Origin: UBA6059 sp965227155
Lineage (GTDB): Bacteria > Bacteroidota > Bacteroidia > Cytophagales > Cyclobacteriaceae
Reading direction: 5' to 3'
Assembly: GCA_965227155.1 (NCBI GenBank)
Contig: OZ245731.1
Coordinates: forward strand, 1,054,001-1,118,000
Length of the DNA stretch: 64,000 nt
The translations under genes were made by a program, and so were the position numbers. Positions 1-8,937 of this stretch are shown one piece after another (position 1 is the stretch's first letter; each line of letters begins with the position of its first letter). The notes beneath the pieces were generated by a model. It was not told the origin of the DNA. It did not search any database and worked only from the letters and a program-made list of their open reading frames with translations.

Positions 1-554
1 TACTTACCCAGAATCAACAAAATAAAACTACCAGAAATACCCGGTAGTATCATGGCACAGATGGCTATCATACCACTGCCAAAAACAAAAAAGAGGTTAT
101 CCGGTGTAGTTGAGGGCGTTGCTGAAGTTACGAAATAGGCGAAGGCAATGCCTACGGCAAGCATGAGGAAAACCTTCCAGTCGCGATCTTTAATTTCCCG
201 TGCAACGGCCAGGGCACTGATAATGATAAGCCCAAAGAAGAACGACCACAATTGGATAGGATAGTTTTCAAGGGTGTATGTAATGATTTTCGCAAGTGAG
301 AATACGCTGACAAGGATACCAGCCAGCACAGCTACTAGAAAATTGCCATTGATTAATTTCCAAAACAACAGAAAATCAGCCTTTAACAGCAACCTCAGTG
401 TGTTGATATTAACAGCCTTAATCGAATCCAGCAATTCTTCGTATATCCCGGTAATAAATGCGATGGTACCACCAGAAACACCCGGAATTACATCCGCTCC
501 GCCCATTCCCATACCTTTGATAAAAAGTAGGAAATATTCTTTAATCCCTCTCAT
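1..554 (-). CDS. DUF368 membrane protein, 3' part outside window
   Basis: The reading frame starts at an ATG (complement of 552-554) and runs off the left edge after about 184 codons. The start reads MRGIKEYFLLFIKGMGMGG followed by ADVIPGVSGGT, the characteristic N-terminus of DUF368 proteins; a second copy of the motif (ILPGISGS) appears near the window edge, as expected for this internally repeated family. Several hydrophobic segments follow, so this is a polytopic inner-membrane protein. Family knowledge: DUF368 members have been linked to undecaprenyl-phosphate recycling across the membrane. It lies 28 bp downstream of comA on the same strand and is probably the last or a late gene of that transcription unit. 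The family call is firm; the lipid-carrier role is by family only. Confidence 0.85.
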   Translation of the reverse strand, partial: MRGIKEYFLLFIKGMGMGGADVIPGVSGGTIAFITGIYEELLDSIKAVNINTLRLLLKADFLLFWKLINGNFLVAVLAGILVSVFSLAKIITYTLENYPIQLWSFFFGLIIISALAVAREIKDRDWKVFLMLAVGIAFAYFVTSATPSTTPDNLFFVFGSGMIAICAMILPGISGSFILLILGK

Positions 555-582
555 GCACGCTTATCGCCTTTGTTTGATTTGA

Positions 583-1344
583 TTACTCGTTGAGGAATTG
601 ATGAAAAGTATCCCCTCTCAAACCTAAACGTATAGTCTCGAGCGGTATTACCTCTTGAGGGCTGATATTTCCAAGGTTTACATTAGCACCCAACAGTTTG
701 ATAAACCAAACTTGCTGCGCTTTTTGGGGCGCCTCCCAGATGATTTTTTCGTTAGGGATTTTGGTCAAAATTTCTTCAACCAGACCCTGTCTAACTTCAC
801 CAGAATCCCTAAATAAGCCTACATTTCCACCTTCACGCGCCTCTCCGATTACCTTCCAGGCCCCAGCATCAAGTTCAGTTTGCATCTGCTCTATCCATTT
901 ATAGGGTGGGATGATTTTGGCAGCATCTTTCGAGCCTACCTCTGACAGTACGGTAACATGCTCTGCTAGCTTATTGATATAATCGCATTTTAAATCATGG
1001 TCCAACTCAATGGAGCCATCCGATACCTCTGCGTACTTGAGATCATATTTCTTCAGCACATTGAGGTAGTCGTCAAATTGATTTCTTGCTATAAAAGCCT
1101 CAAAAAGTGTCCCTCCCAGGTAGACCGGGATATCATTTTTATGATAAAGTTCTATTTTTTCTTTCAGATTCGGGGTGACATAAGAAGTAGCCCAGCCCAT
1201 TTTCACAATATCAAAATGCTGGCCACTCACTTCAAGTAAATCTTCTACTTCACGGGTACTCATACCCTTATCCATCACCATAGTCAATCCGTCCTGCCGG
1301 GGCTTGGTAGTTCTGGCAGGTATCTTACTTAAGGTATAATTCAT
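583..1344 (-). CDS. comA: Phosphosulfolactate synthase (ComA family)
   Basis: A 253-residue protein matching the ComA family over its length. It adds sulfite to phosphoenolpyruvate to give phosphosulfolactate, the first step to sulfolactate/sulfopyruvate and from there to coenzyme M or cysteate. Visible family blocks in this TIM-barrel enzyme are KMGWATSYV (about residue 48), VYLGGTLFE (about 74), EVSDGSIEL (about 106), VLSEVGSKD (about 132) and IGEAREGG (about 166). Its start codon overlaps the stop of the TPR gene by one base, so the two are translationally coupled. No comB or comC is visible here. In Bacteroidota a plausible use is supplying sulfonate precursors, for example for sulfonolipids; that is inference. 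Confidence 0.87.
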   Translation of the reverse strand: MNYTLSKIPARTTKPRQDGLTMVMDKGMSTREVEDLLEVSGQHFDIVKMGWATSYVTPNLKEKIELYHKNDIPVYLGGTLFEAFIARNQFDDYLNVLKKYDLKYAEVSDGSIELDHDLKCDYINKLAEHVTVLSEVGSKDAAKIIPPYKWIEQMQTELDAGAWKVIGEAREGGNVGLFRDSGEVRQGLVEEILTKIPNEKIIWEAPQKAQQVWFIKLLGANVNLGNISPQEVIPLETIRLGLRGDTFHQFLNE

Positions 1345-2753
1345 TAGGAACTTTTTTTTCTGTGTTGTTCTATTATTCTAAAAAGTGCTTTTTGTGTTTC
1401 TAGCTTAGGAAAGAAATCATATAAAGCGGTGTGCTTTTCAAAATCCAAAAATAAGGCATTCTCTAAAATATTGAAGGCACGTTTATAATCTCCTTTAGTA
1501 ATGAGGTAAGCCACCATTCTGTAATAAAGATCAGCATCCTCGGGCTGCTCTTCCATGGCTTCTTCCAGTGTATCGATGGCTTTCTGGTATTCCCCCTGCT
1601 CAAAGAAGATCAGAGATAAATCAAGCCAGGCCTCAGCATCTGATGGATCAATGGCCAATGACTCTTCATAGGCATCAATAGCAGATATGATATTGCCTAC
1701 TTTAAATTCCGCATCAGCCACAGATTTCCAATACAAAGGGTTCTCTGCATCAAGCTTAAGGGCCTTATTGAAAAAGTGCACTGCCTCATAATATTTTTCT
1801 TTGGCAAAAAGGCATACCCCAATACCAAACCACGCCTCGTCATAAAATTGATCCAACTTGGCGGATTTACGATAATACCTCAGGCCTATATCAAAATGCT
1901 CCATCTTCTCATAAGCAGCCCCAATGCAGCAGTACGTTTCAGGGGAAGCTCCTTCCAATTCCAACGTGTTTTTATACGCCTCCACGGCCTTACTAAACTC
2001 CCCTGCATTCATGAAGGCATTGCCAAGATTGAAATAAGCCGAGCTGAAGCTGTCATCAATAGCTACCGCATACTCATAGGCATCAATCGCCTTATCAAAT
2101 TGACCTAGCTTGTTGTAAACTATGCCAATGTTATACCAGGCGTACTCAGAATAAGGATCCTGATCAATGAATTTTTGATAATAAGCAAGGCTTGTTTCCA
2201 GTTCTCCAACCACATCCAGGCAATACGCCAACTCATAGAGGGCATTTTCATGATGGATGTTGAACTCAATAGCTTTCTTGTAATAATCCGATGCCTTTTT
2301 GTATTCTGATTGACTCTGATAGGTTAGACCAATATGGTAATACACCTCATCCTTATCTTCCGAGATCGCCAGTACATTTTCAAAAGTTTCTATGGCTTCC
2401 TCATATTGCCCCATCACAGAATGAAGATTGCCTTTCATTAGCAATATGTCTTCATCCATAGGGTGCAGGTTTAGCGCCTCCGTAATTTCCATCAATGCTA
2501 TATCATACCGCTCCAGGCTGGTATAAACCTGTGCTTTGAGCAGTGATATTTCAGCAGAATACGGATATTGTTTGGAAGCTACCTCTGCAGCTTTGGCTGC
2601 TTTCTTATATTTCAGCTTATCTATATAATGCTGAATGATTGTTTCAAAAGCATCTGAATCGAAATAATAGTTTTCCTGATTCCTGAGAAAGGCTTCAAAT
2701 TTTCTTACTAATTCCTTCTCCTCTTCTTCCCTTCTCTTATAGTTCTCAGCCAT
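1344..2753 (-). CDS. TPR-repeat protein
   Basis: A 469-residue protein made almost wholly of tetratricopeptide repeats: about a dozen 34-residue units, with recurring W/Y-x2-G/A-x3 and alanine/proline spacing such as YNIGIVYNKLGQFDKAIDAY and FNLGNAFMNAGEFSKAVEAY. There is no signal peptide or membrane segment; the N-terminus is highly charged (MAENYKRREEEEKELVRKFE), suggesting a cytoplasmic scaffold. It is the first gene of the unit that continues into comA with a one-base overlap. Proteins of this architecture are common in Bacteroidota and usually have no assigned function. The repeat call is certain; the role is unknown. Confidence 0.85.
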   Translation of the reverse strand: MAENYKRREEEEKELVRKFEAFLRNQENYYFDSDAFETIIQHYIDKLKYKKAAKAAEVASKQYPYSAEISLLKAQVYTSLERYDIALMEITEALNLHPMDEDILLMKGNLHSVMGQYEEAIETFENVLAISEDKDEVYYHIGLTYQSQSEYKKASDYYKKAIEFNIHHENALYELAYCLDVVGELETSLAYYQKFIDQDPYSEYAWYNIGIVYNKLGQFDKAIDAYEYAVAIDDSFSSAYFNLGNAFMNAGEFSKAVEAYKNTLELEGASPETYCCIGAAYEKMEHFDIGLRYYRKSAKLDQFYDEAWFGIGVCLFAKEKYYEAVHFFNKALKLDAENPLYWKSVADAEFKVGNIISAIDAYEESLAIDPSDAEAWLDLSLIFFEQGEYQKAIDTLEEAMEEQPEDADLYYRMVAYLITKGDYKRAFNILENALFLDFEKHTALYDFFPKLETQKALFRIIEQHRKKSS

Positions 2754-2890
2754 AGGGGTTTTGTTTTAAGGGCGCAAAAATAAAAAGATTAATACAGGCA
2801 GCCGTAGTAAACTGTGAAAGTTCAAGCAATCTGAAGCAATGGAAATGTGTTGCTGCCATATTTGCCAGGTTTGATTCAATTTATGAAAAA

Positions 2891-2940
2891 AAATCATTAG
2901 AAAATGATTTATCCACAAAAGTTATCCACATTCATTGTGG
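2891..2940. promoter_or_regulatory. Two perfect DnaA boxes beside an AT-rich hairpin
   Basis: In the 214-bp gap between wzc and the TPR gene, TTATCCACA occurs at 2909-2917 and again at 2922-2930, same strand, 13 bp apart. Immediately before lies a perfect inverted repeat AAATCATT-AGAA-AATGATTT (2891-2910). Immediately after, TGTGG (2936-2940) forms a short inverted repeat with CCACA (2926-2930), a degenerate opposite-strand box. Both full boxes match the E. coli high-affinity consensus exactly. The site could be a DnaA titration or regulatory site upstream of the TPR-comA unit, or part of an origin. The repeats are seen directly; the function is inferred. Confidence 0.55.
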
Positions 2941-2967
2941 TGACCTCAGGATTGTGATTTTTACAAA

Positions 2968-5325
2968 CTAGGCTTCATAATAGCCATAACCGTAACCATA
3001 GCCATAACCATACCCGTAACCATATGTTTTGCTGGCACTTACACCATTCAGGATGATTGAAAGGTGGTTAAATCGATTCATTTGCACCACTTTCTTCAAG
3101 GTCTTGATAAATCCTTTCTTTGAATAATTGGCTCTAATGACATACAGTGGCAGATCTGCCTTGTTCATTACCAACATGCCGTCAGTAACAAGGCCGATGG
3201 GTGGGGTATCCATTACCACAAAATCATATTCCTTTTTCAGACTTTCAATAAGCACATCAAAATTGTCGCTCATCAATAATTCCGAAGGGTTTGGAGGAAT
3301 AGGGCCAGCCGGGATGTAATAAAGGTTTTTTACTTTGGTCTCCCGCACCGCCTCCTGAAAGCCATGTTTGTTGATAAGTAGTGTGCTCAATCCTTTTTCG
3401 CTCTTCTCATCACCAAATGCAAGATGAACTTTAGCCTTTCTCATATCGAGATCGAGAATAATCACCTTGTAATTACTTTTTGCAATAATGGCAGATAGAT
3501 TTACCGATACAAAGGTTTTACCCTCCCCACTGATAGTGCTGGATACTGAAATAACCCTGTTCTTTTTTCCCTGACTCATAAAATCCATGTTTGTACGAAT
3601 AGTTCGCATCGCTTCTGAAATCATGGATTTGGGGTTTTTATCAATGACTAACTGAGAAACAGGTGTGGTCTGACTTTTTTTCAACGCCGGGATTGTCCCC
3701 AGCACGGGTATATTGACGAGCTTCTCCAACTCGCTGAGGCCGCTGATCTCTGTATTTACAACATACCGCACTGCCAAAAAGAGAATACTCAAAATCACAC
3801 TTAAGCCAAAGCCTATTCCATAAATGATAAACTTCTTGGGGTGAATAGGATCTACCGGTAAACTGGCTGGTGACAGTATCACAAAATTGGTAACGGTACC
3901 TGCCCTGGCAATTTCCAGTTCTGTTTTGCTCTGGATCAAGCTTATGTAAAAGCTTTCCTGCAGATTATAATTGCGACGTTGCTTATTGTACTCATTGCCC
4001 ATACTTGGCAAGGCGGTAAAGTTCCTTTCTATTTGCGAGGCCCTTCTATTGATCATTTGTATGGATTCCAGTAGGTTGTCCCTGTAGCTCTTGACCAGCT
4101 CGTTTACGTTGGAGGAAATGATTTTCATTTCATCATTGAGGCGCTGCACCACATAGGTGTTCTCATTGTAAGAACCGAGAAGTCGTTCGCGTTCCAATTG
4201 TTTTTGTTTGTATTCCTCCAGCGAGCTTCTGATAAACTCCGGGAAAAACTGGTAATTGAAGGGGTTTAGAGGCAATATCTCATTTTCTTCTAACTGCCTA
4301 ATGACCAGATTTACTGCCTCAAGTTCTGACCTCAAGCGGAAGCGCGATGTATCCAGGCGCTCCAATTGACCAATGGCCTGTGCTACATCATTGCTGATGC
4401 TGGTGGTACGATTTTCAATGGTGAAGTTTTCAAAATAGGTTTCGTAGGTCTCCAGCTTTTCTTCTGTCGCTTTTAGTTGGGAATCCACAAATTCAATTTT
4501 TTGCTCAAGCGCCTGATTTTTGGCTTCCTTTGTATATTCCAGGTAAAGGGTGTCGATCGCCTCTACCAAGTCCTGCGCCTTATACTTATTGAAATCAGTA
4601 AGGCTCACCTGTATCGTTTTGGCATTGATATTCAATGGCTCTACAGTCACATTTGCTTTCAAATAATCAATTAAAGCACTTCGACTATTGACCGTGAAAT
4701 AATATCTCCCTACACCATTGGAAGCGGAAAAGTTATCTGTTTTCTGAAAAAGGAAATTGAAGTGCTCAGTGCTAATTTCTTCTCCAAAGCGATGCAATGA
4801 ACTAACCTGCTGACCACCCCACTCATATTCCAGCTCAAACTCAGCATCATTCAATATTTCCAGGTCGATGGCTTTATCATAAAATGACGGGTTGTGAATT
4901 TTATGGCTTACAGCAAATGGGTTATTTCTATAGCGCTCATCAGTAAGGTATCGACCATAATAGTGATAGGACACATCCATGCCAACGGCATCCACCACTT
5001 TACCGAAAAACAAATTGGAGCGCAGTAGTTCGATTTCTCCTGATAATCCGCTTATGCTGGGGTTTTCAAGTGGGTTTTGCACACCGATAAGGTTGGACTC
5101 GCTACGAATATCCAACTTCAATATAGACTCTGATTCGAATATCGGCTTGGTGTACCTTACATAAAGAAAGCTGGCCAGGTTGAATATTAAGAAAATAAGA
5201 ATGACGATAAATATACTCTTGCGTAAGATTGAAATAGCTTTTTCAAAATCGAAGCTATCAAATATATCATCTGAGCTTTGACTGTTATCTGACTTACGAA
5301 AATCCTGTGGGTTATATTCAGCCAT
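2968..5325 (-). CDS. Wzc-type polysaccharide co-polymerase and tyrosine autokinase
   Basis: A 785-residue inner-membrane protein. A first membrane segment lies near residues 33-53, a long periplasmic coiled-coil Wzz-type domain follows, and a second membrane segment lies near residues 497-521. The C-terminal cytoplasmic BY-kinase has Walker A SGEGKT near residue 600, Walker A' VIILDLDMRK and Walker B FVVMDTPP. The tail is an alternating Gly-Tyr run, YGYGYGYGYGYGYGYY, which would serve as the autophosphorylated tyrosine cluster. Family role: controls chain length and export of capsule or exopolysaccharide together with a Wza channel. The wza-like gene ends 4 bp upstream, so the two are one operon. 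The Gly-Tyr regularity is unusual; most BY-kinases have an irregular tyrosine cluster. Confidence 0.93.
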   Translation of the reverse strand: MAEYNPQDFRKSDNSQSSDDIFDSFDFEKAISILRKSIFIVILIFLIFNLASFLYVRYTKPIFESESILKLDIRSESNLIGVQNPLENPSISGLSGEIELLRSNLFFGKVVDAVGMDVSYHYYGRYLTDERYRNNPFAVSHKIHNPSFYDKAIDLEILNDAEFELEYEWGGQQVSSLHRFGEEISTEHFNFLFQKTDNFSASNGVGRYYFTVNSRSALIDYLKANVTVEPLNINAKTIQVSLTDFNKYKAQDLVEAIDTLYLEYTKEAKNQALEQKIEFVDSQLKATEEKLETYETYFENFTIENRTTSISNDVAQAIGQLERLDTSRFRLRSELEAVNLVIRQLEENEILPLNPFNYQFFPEFIRSSLEEYKQKQLERERLLGSYNENTYVVQRLNDEMKIISSNVNELVKSYRDNLLESIQMINRRASQIERNFTALPSMGNEYNKQRRNYNLQESFYISLIQSKTELEIARAGTVTNFVILSPASLPVDPIHPKKFIIYGIGFGLSVILSILFLAVRYVVNTEISGLSELEKLVNIPVLGTIPALKKSQTTPVSQLVIDKNPKSMISEAMRTIRTNMDFMSQGKKNRVISVSSTISGEGKTFVSVNLSAIIAKSNYKVIILDLDMRKAKVHLAFGDEKSEKGLSTLLINKHGFQEAVRETKVKNLYYIPAGPIPPNPSELLMSDNFDVLIESLKKEYDFVVMDTPPIGLVTDGMLVMNKADLPLYVIRANYSKKGFIKTLKKVVQMNRFNHLSIILNGVSASKTYGYGYGYGYGYGYGYYEA

Positions 5326-5329
5326 ATAA

Positions 5330-6124
5330 TTAATTACCCAAATTAGAAATAACCAGCGTTACCGCGATCAGACTAGATATGAGGCTTATAATGGGACTTA
5401 CATCAGACAAAAACTGTCTTCCCGCACGCCTCCAGGGTTCTACATATATCACATCTCCGGGTCTCACTTGTATAATGCTTTGGCGCATTCCTGAAACAGT
5501 AGCCAAATCAATCATAAAAATCTCCGGATCTTCAAGGTTGCCACGGATAATCTTGATATTGTTGGCCTTAGCACCAAACTCCAAGCCTCCATACATAGCC
5601 AATATCTCAACCAGGCTCATATTCTCATTGGTTAAGGGAATGACCTGTCCACCGTTGGCCCCCATCACCACAACGCGCTTGTTGTTGTAAACCAGCCTTA
5701 CAAAAGAGTCTTTGTAGTATTCATCGTAAAGATTTTGCAACTTGGCTTCAGCTTCCTGCAGGGTCAGGCTATCTACTTTTACCATGCCAACTACAGGAAA
5801 CTTGGCATAACCATCTGTCTGCACCAGGTAAAGGTTGATACGTTGGTTTTGAAAGTTGGGGTTATTCATTTGACCATTATTGCCCTGAGGCCCCAATTCA
5901 AAATTTGGATCTATGATCTGCTCACCCTTATTGGTAAAAACATCAAGCTGTAGAAAATCATTGGGTTGGATTACATAATTGCCTTCTATCCTTTCAACCT
6001 GCATGGACAGGTCATCAGGGGTAAACTCTTCATCAAACTTAAAAAGTATGTCCTGCTTATAGGTCTTACATGATGTAAATGCAATAATGACCGCAACAGT
6101 TATCAAAAGTCCCTTCATTGTCAT
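5330..6124 (-). CDS. Wza-type polysaccharide export lipoprotein
   Basis: A 264-residue outer-membrane-associated export protein. The N-terminus is a lipoprotein signal with the lipobox FTSC at about residues 16-19, so the mature protein starts at Cys19. A Poly_export domain follows (YVIQPNDFLQLDVF), then an SLBB segment (VVVMGANGGQVIPLTNENMS), an RPGDVIYVEPWRR block, and a C-terminal hydrophobic segment (ISLISSLIAVTLVISNL). An ATG two codons in (MKGLLIT) is an alternative start and gives a more typical signal peptide. It sits 4 bp upstream of the Wzc-type kinase. Family role: forms the outer-membrane exit channel for polysaccharide. Confidence 0.92.
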   Translation of the reverse strand: MTMKGLLITVAVIIAFTSCKTYKQDILFKFDEEFTPDDLSMQVERIEGNYVIQPNDFLQLDVFTNKGEQIIDPNFELGPQGNNGQMNNPNFQNQRINLYLVQTDGYAKFPVVGMVKVDSLTLQEAEAKLQNLYDEYYKDSFVRLVYNNKRVVVMGANGGQVIPLTNENMSLVEILAMYGGLEFGAKANNIKIIRGNLEDPEIFMIDLATVSGMRQSIIQVRPGDVIYVEPWRRAGRQFLSDVSPIISLISSLIAVTLVISNLGN

Positions 6125-6223
6125 ACTTAGGCTCTTATTACTTCGAATATCAAAAGTTTATACTTAAAAAGGTCTAAATATTCGACTATTGGGCAATTTA
6201 ACCAGTTGAGCATTAACTTTTTA

Positions 6224-7333
6224 TTATTTCCCTGTCATTCTGTTGATTTGTTGGGCGTAGGCTTCAAATACTATTTGCTCATTGAAGCGCTCCTCCACAA
6301 GCTTCCTGCTCGCTTTGCCCATGTTTAACTTTTCTGATTCAGAAAGTTTGAGTGCTTTTTCTATTCTTTCTATGAGATCTGTAGCGCTTTTGGGTTGGCA
6401 TAGAAATCCATTCACATTATTTTCTACTACCTCCCTGCAGCCAGGCACATCGCATGTGATCATGGGCTTGGATAACACAGCGGCCTCCAGCAATGAACGT
6501 GGCGTACCCTCTCTATAGGAAGGTAGTACTATCCAGTCTGCATTTTGCATGACCGGTTGGATCGGTTGCACATGCCCCAAGTATTTTACCACACCTGCCT
6601 CTTCTTCCTTTTTGATGCGCTCCACTCCAATTCCTCGTACGTGGTTTTCATCTAACTCTCCCGCTAGCCAAAACTCCACGCCAGGTAATTCGGCAAAATG
6701 ATTGGCAGCTTCGAGATACTCATTGACGCCCTTTTCTACAAGAAGCCGACCTACCATAAGGAAAACCAATGGTTTAGTTTCCGACCTGAGTGATAGATCC
6801 GGTTGATCCCCGGACACATCAATGCCCGAACCGGGAATGATAGTGTAGCTGGCTTTAAATGTAATGTCGCGCCGAAAATCACTGGCATCATCTTTATTTT
6901 GAAAAAAGACATGACAATGCCTACTAAAAGCTAGCCTATACAGGTGCTTAGCCACAGCAGTACTTAAATTTTGCTTAAGGAATATAGTACCCAACCCACT
7001 CACATTATTGATACATGGAATGCCCTGCAACCTGGCTGCTATGGAACCGTATATATTGGGCTTGATGGTGTAATGGAGTATGATATCCGGTTTAATCTCC
7101 CGATAAATCCAATAAAATCGCCAAAGCAGCATTAAATCCCTTATAGGATTGGATCCTGTATTATCCATTGGCAACTCTATGTACTGTGCTTGCCATTGGG
7201 CAATTTTTTCAGAGTATTGATCCCGGGGAGCAATAAGGTATAATTCATTTCCTCTATCTAAGAAAAAATCCACCAGGTGCTTCCTGAAGTTGTAGATATT
7301 CCAGGAAGTATTGATTACCATGGCGATTTTCAT
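6224..7333 (-). CDS. Glycosyltransferase family 4
   Basis: A 369-residue GT-B glycosyltransferase. The N-terminal acceptor domain starts MKIAMVINTSWNIYNFRKHL. The C-terminal nucleotide-sugar domain has LVFLMVGRLLVEKGVNEYL and the E-x7-E region PSYREGTPRSLLEAAVLSKP, followed by the PGCREVV and G-F-L-C blocks typical of GT4. It resembles capsule and O-antigen enzymes that add N-acetylgalactosamine or related sugars, but donor and acceptor cannot be read from sequence. It lies about 100 bp upstream of the wza/wzc pair on the same strand, which suggests work in the same surface polysaccharide pathway. Confidence 0.9.
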   Translation of the reverse strand: MKIAMVINTSWNIYNFRKHLVDFFLDRGNELYLIAPRDQYSEKIAQWQAQYIELPMDNTGSNPIRDLMLLWRFYWIYREIKPDIILHYTIKPNIYGSIAARLQGIPCINNVSGLGTIFLKQNLSTAVAKHLYRLAFSRHCHVFFQNKDDASDFRRDITFKASYTIIPGSGIDVSGDQPDLSLRSETKPLVFLMVGRLLVEKGVNEYLEAANHFAELPGVEFWLAGELDENHVRGIGVERIKKEEEAGVVKYLGHVQPIQPVMQNADWIVLPSYREGTPRSLLEAAVLSKPMITCDVPGCREVVENNVNGFLCQPKSATDLIERIEKALKLSESEKLNMGKASRKLVEERFNEQIVFEAYAQQINRMTGK

Positions 7334-7405
7334 ACATTGAGTGGCTGAATTGTAGTTTCAATGATAATGCTGAACTTTGTAGGATCAAAATTTCATTATT
7401 AATCT

Positions 7406-8599
7406 ATGATAGATAAAACATTCAGTACCGAGCCTGTAAAAGAAACAGCCATACTGGTAGCACTGGTGGATCAGAAGCAGTCTGATCAGACTACCCGCGA
7501 ATACCTGGATGAGCTTGCCTTTCTTGCATCTACCCTTGGTATTGAAACACAAAAGACCTTTACGCAAAAGCTGGATAGCCCCGATCCCAGAACTTTCATA
7601 GGTAGTGGAAAGCTTGAGGATATCGAAGCTTTTGTTATTGCCAATGAAACTGATATTGTCATATTTGATGAAGACCTGAGCCCCTCCCAGTTGCGTAACC
7701 TAGAAAAACGGCTGAAGGTAAAAATCTATGACCGCAGCTTATTGATTCTTGATATTTTTCTGAAAAGGGCTAAAACTTCACAGGCAAAAACGCAGGTGGA
7801 GCTGGCACGCTATGAATATTTGATGCCTCGCCTTACCAGAATGTGGACTCACCTGGAGCGTCAGCGAGGTGGCACAGGTACCCGGGGTGGTGCCGGTGAG
7901 AAAGAAATTGAAACTGACCGCAGGATCATCAGAAACCAGATTTCCATACTTAAGAAAAAGCTGGAAAAAATTGACCGACAAGGAAAAACCAGGCGAAAAT
8001 CCCGGTCCAACATAGTTAGAGTGGCATTGGTAGGCTATACCAACGTGGGTAAATCTACTTTGATGAATATACTATCTAAGGCACAGATTTATGCCAAAGA
8101 TGAATTATTTGCTACCGTAGATTCTACTGTGCGAAAGGTAGTCATCAATACAATCCCTTTTCTGCTAAGCGATACAGTTGGTTTCATCAGAAAGCTGCCG
8201 CACAACCTGATTGAATCTTTTAAATCTACCCTGGATGAGGTCCGTGAGGCCGATATTTTACTGCATGTCATTGATTGTGCCCATCCCAATTTTGAAGAAC
8301 ACATGGAGGTGGTAGAAAAAACCCTGCAGGAGATAGAGGCTACAGACAATAAAATCATCAAGGTTTTCAATAAAATTGACAAGCTACCACCTGAGCAGCA
8401 AGAGCAGCTTATACATGAATGGCGCGGACAAAAAGAGCATAACGAATCGGTATTTGTATCTGCTGCAGAGAAATTAAACATCGATGAGCTGAAAGCCAAA
8501 ATCTATGAGCATGTAAAGGAGAAACACCTTACCATTTACCCCAACTTCCTGGATGGCACCTACAAATACTGGGAATATGATGATAGTGAGGTGATTTAG
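7406..8599 (+). CDS. hflX: Ribosome-associated GTPase HflX
   Basis: A 397-residue GTPase with the HflX layout. The N-terminal domain contains the family block DSPDPRTFIGSGKLEDI. A coiled-coil linker has MPRLTRMWTHLERQRGGTGTRGG. The G domain follows with G1 GYTNVGKST (about residue 212), G3 DTVGF, G4 NKID and G5 SAAE. HflX binds the 50S subunit and splits stalled ribosomes under stress, mostly heat. Length is normal for the family. It is transcribed divergently from the glycosyltransferase with 72 bp between the two starts, and appears monocistronic. Confidence 0.96.
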   Translation: MIDKTFSTEPVKETAILVALVDQKQSDQTTREYLDELAFLASTLGIETQKTFTQKLDSPDPRTFIGSGKLEDIEAFVIANETDIVIFDEDLSPSQLRNLEKRLKVKIYDRSLLILDIFLKRAKTSQAKTQVELARYEYLMPRLTRMWTHLERQRGGTGTRGGAGEKEIETDRRIIRNQISILKKKLEKIDRQGKTRRKSRSNIVRVALVGYTNVGKSTLMNILSKAQIYAKDELFATVDSTVRKVVINTIPFLLSDTVGFIRKLPHNLIESFKSTLDEVREADILLHVIDCAHPNFEEHMEVVEKTLQEIEATDNKIIKVFNKIDKLPPEQQEQLIHEWRGQKEHNESVFVSAAEKLNIDELKAKIYEHVKEKHLTIYPNFLDGTYKYWEYDDSEVI

Positions 8600-8669
8600 A
8601 AAAATTGAATTGAAGGGTTGATAATGATCCGCCTGGAATTACCACCACATTCAAAGCAGGATTTAAGGG

Positions 8670-8700
8670 TTTGAGATTGCGTGGAGATGGCCTAGTTTTG
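8670..8700 (+). promoter_or_regulatory. Promoter of tRNA-Arg(CCU)
   Basis: TTTG at 8670-8673 and TAGTTTTG at 8693-8700 are separated by 19 bp. This fits the Bacteroidota primary sigma factor consensus (-33 TTTG, -7 TAnnTTTG). The predicted start lies about 20 bp before the tRNA. Confidence 0.65.
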
Positions 8701-8725
8701 CGGTGCATTTCTTACTAAAGCAACA

Positions 8726-8797
8726 GGCCTCTTAGTTCAACGGATAGAATAGGAGTTTCCTAAACTCTAGATCCAGGTTCGATTCCTGGAGAGGCCA
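8726..8797 (+). tRNA. tRNA-Arg (anticodon CCU)
   Basis: The cloverleaf was folded by eye. The acceptor GGCCTCT pairs with AGAGGCC (8790-8796). The anticodon stem is GGAGT/ACTCT with loop TTCCTAA, giving anticodon CCT. The T arm is CCAGG-TTCGATT-CCTGG. The discriminator is A and CCA is not encoded. Its 3' end is the integration site of the 9.2 kb element that follows; the insertion leaves the tRNA sequence intact. Confidence 0.95.
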
Positions 8798-8802
8798 CTT
8801 TT
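8786..8802. repeat. attL of the integrated element
   Basis: CTGGAGAGGCCACTTTT, made of the last 12 bases of tRNA-Arg plus five flanking bases, recurs exactly at 17990-18006. The integrase gene starts 136 bp inside. A tRNA 3' end as target and a short perfect direct repeat are the standard signature of tyrosine-recombinase integration. Confidence 0.88.
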
Positions 8803-8937
8803 TAACATTTCAATGAATCTCGACAAACCATTAAAATACTCATAATAAGCTGTTTAAAGGTTTTTTATTTCACTAAGATACGTTGAAATTCGCATTTTTG
8901 TTATTAATTTTAATATTAAATAAAACATGAATGCAAA

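Noticed and set aside
2976..3030. Microsatellite-like DNA repeat at the end of wzc as an independent repeat element
   Set aside because: It is coding sequence for the Gly-Tyr tail; reported as a property of the protein instead.
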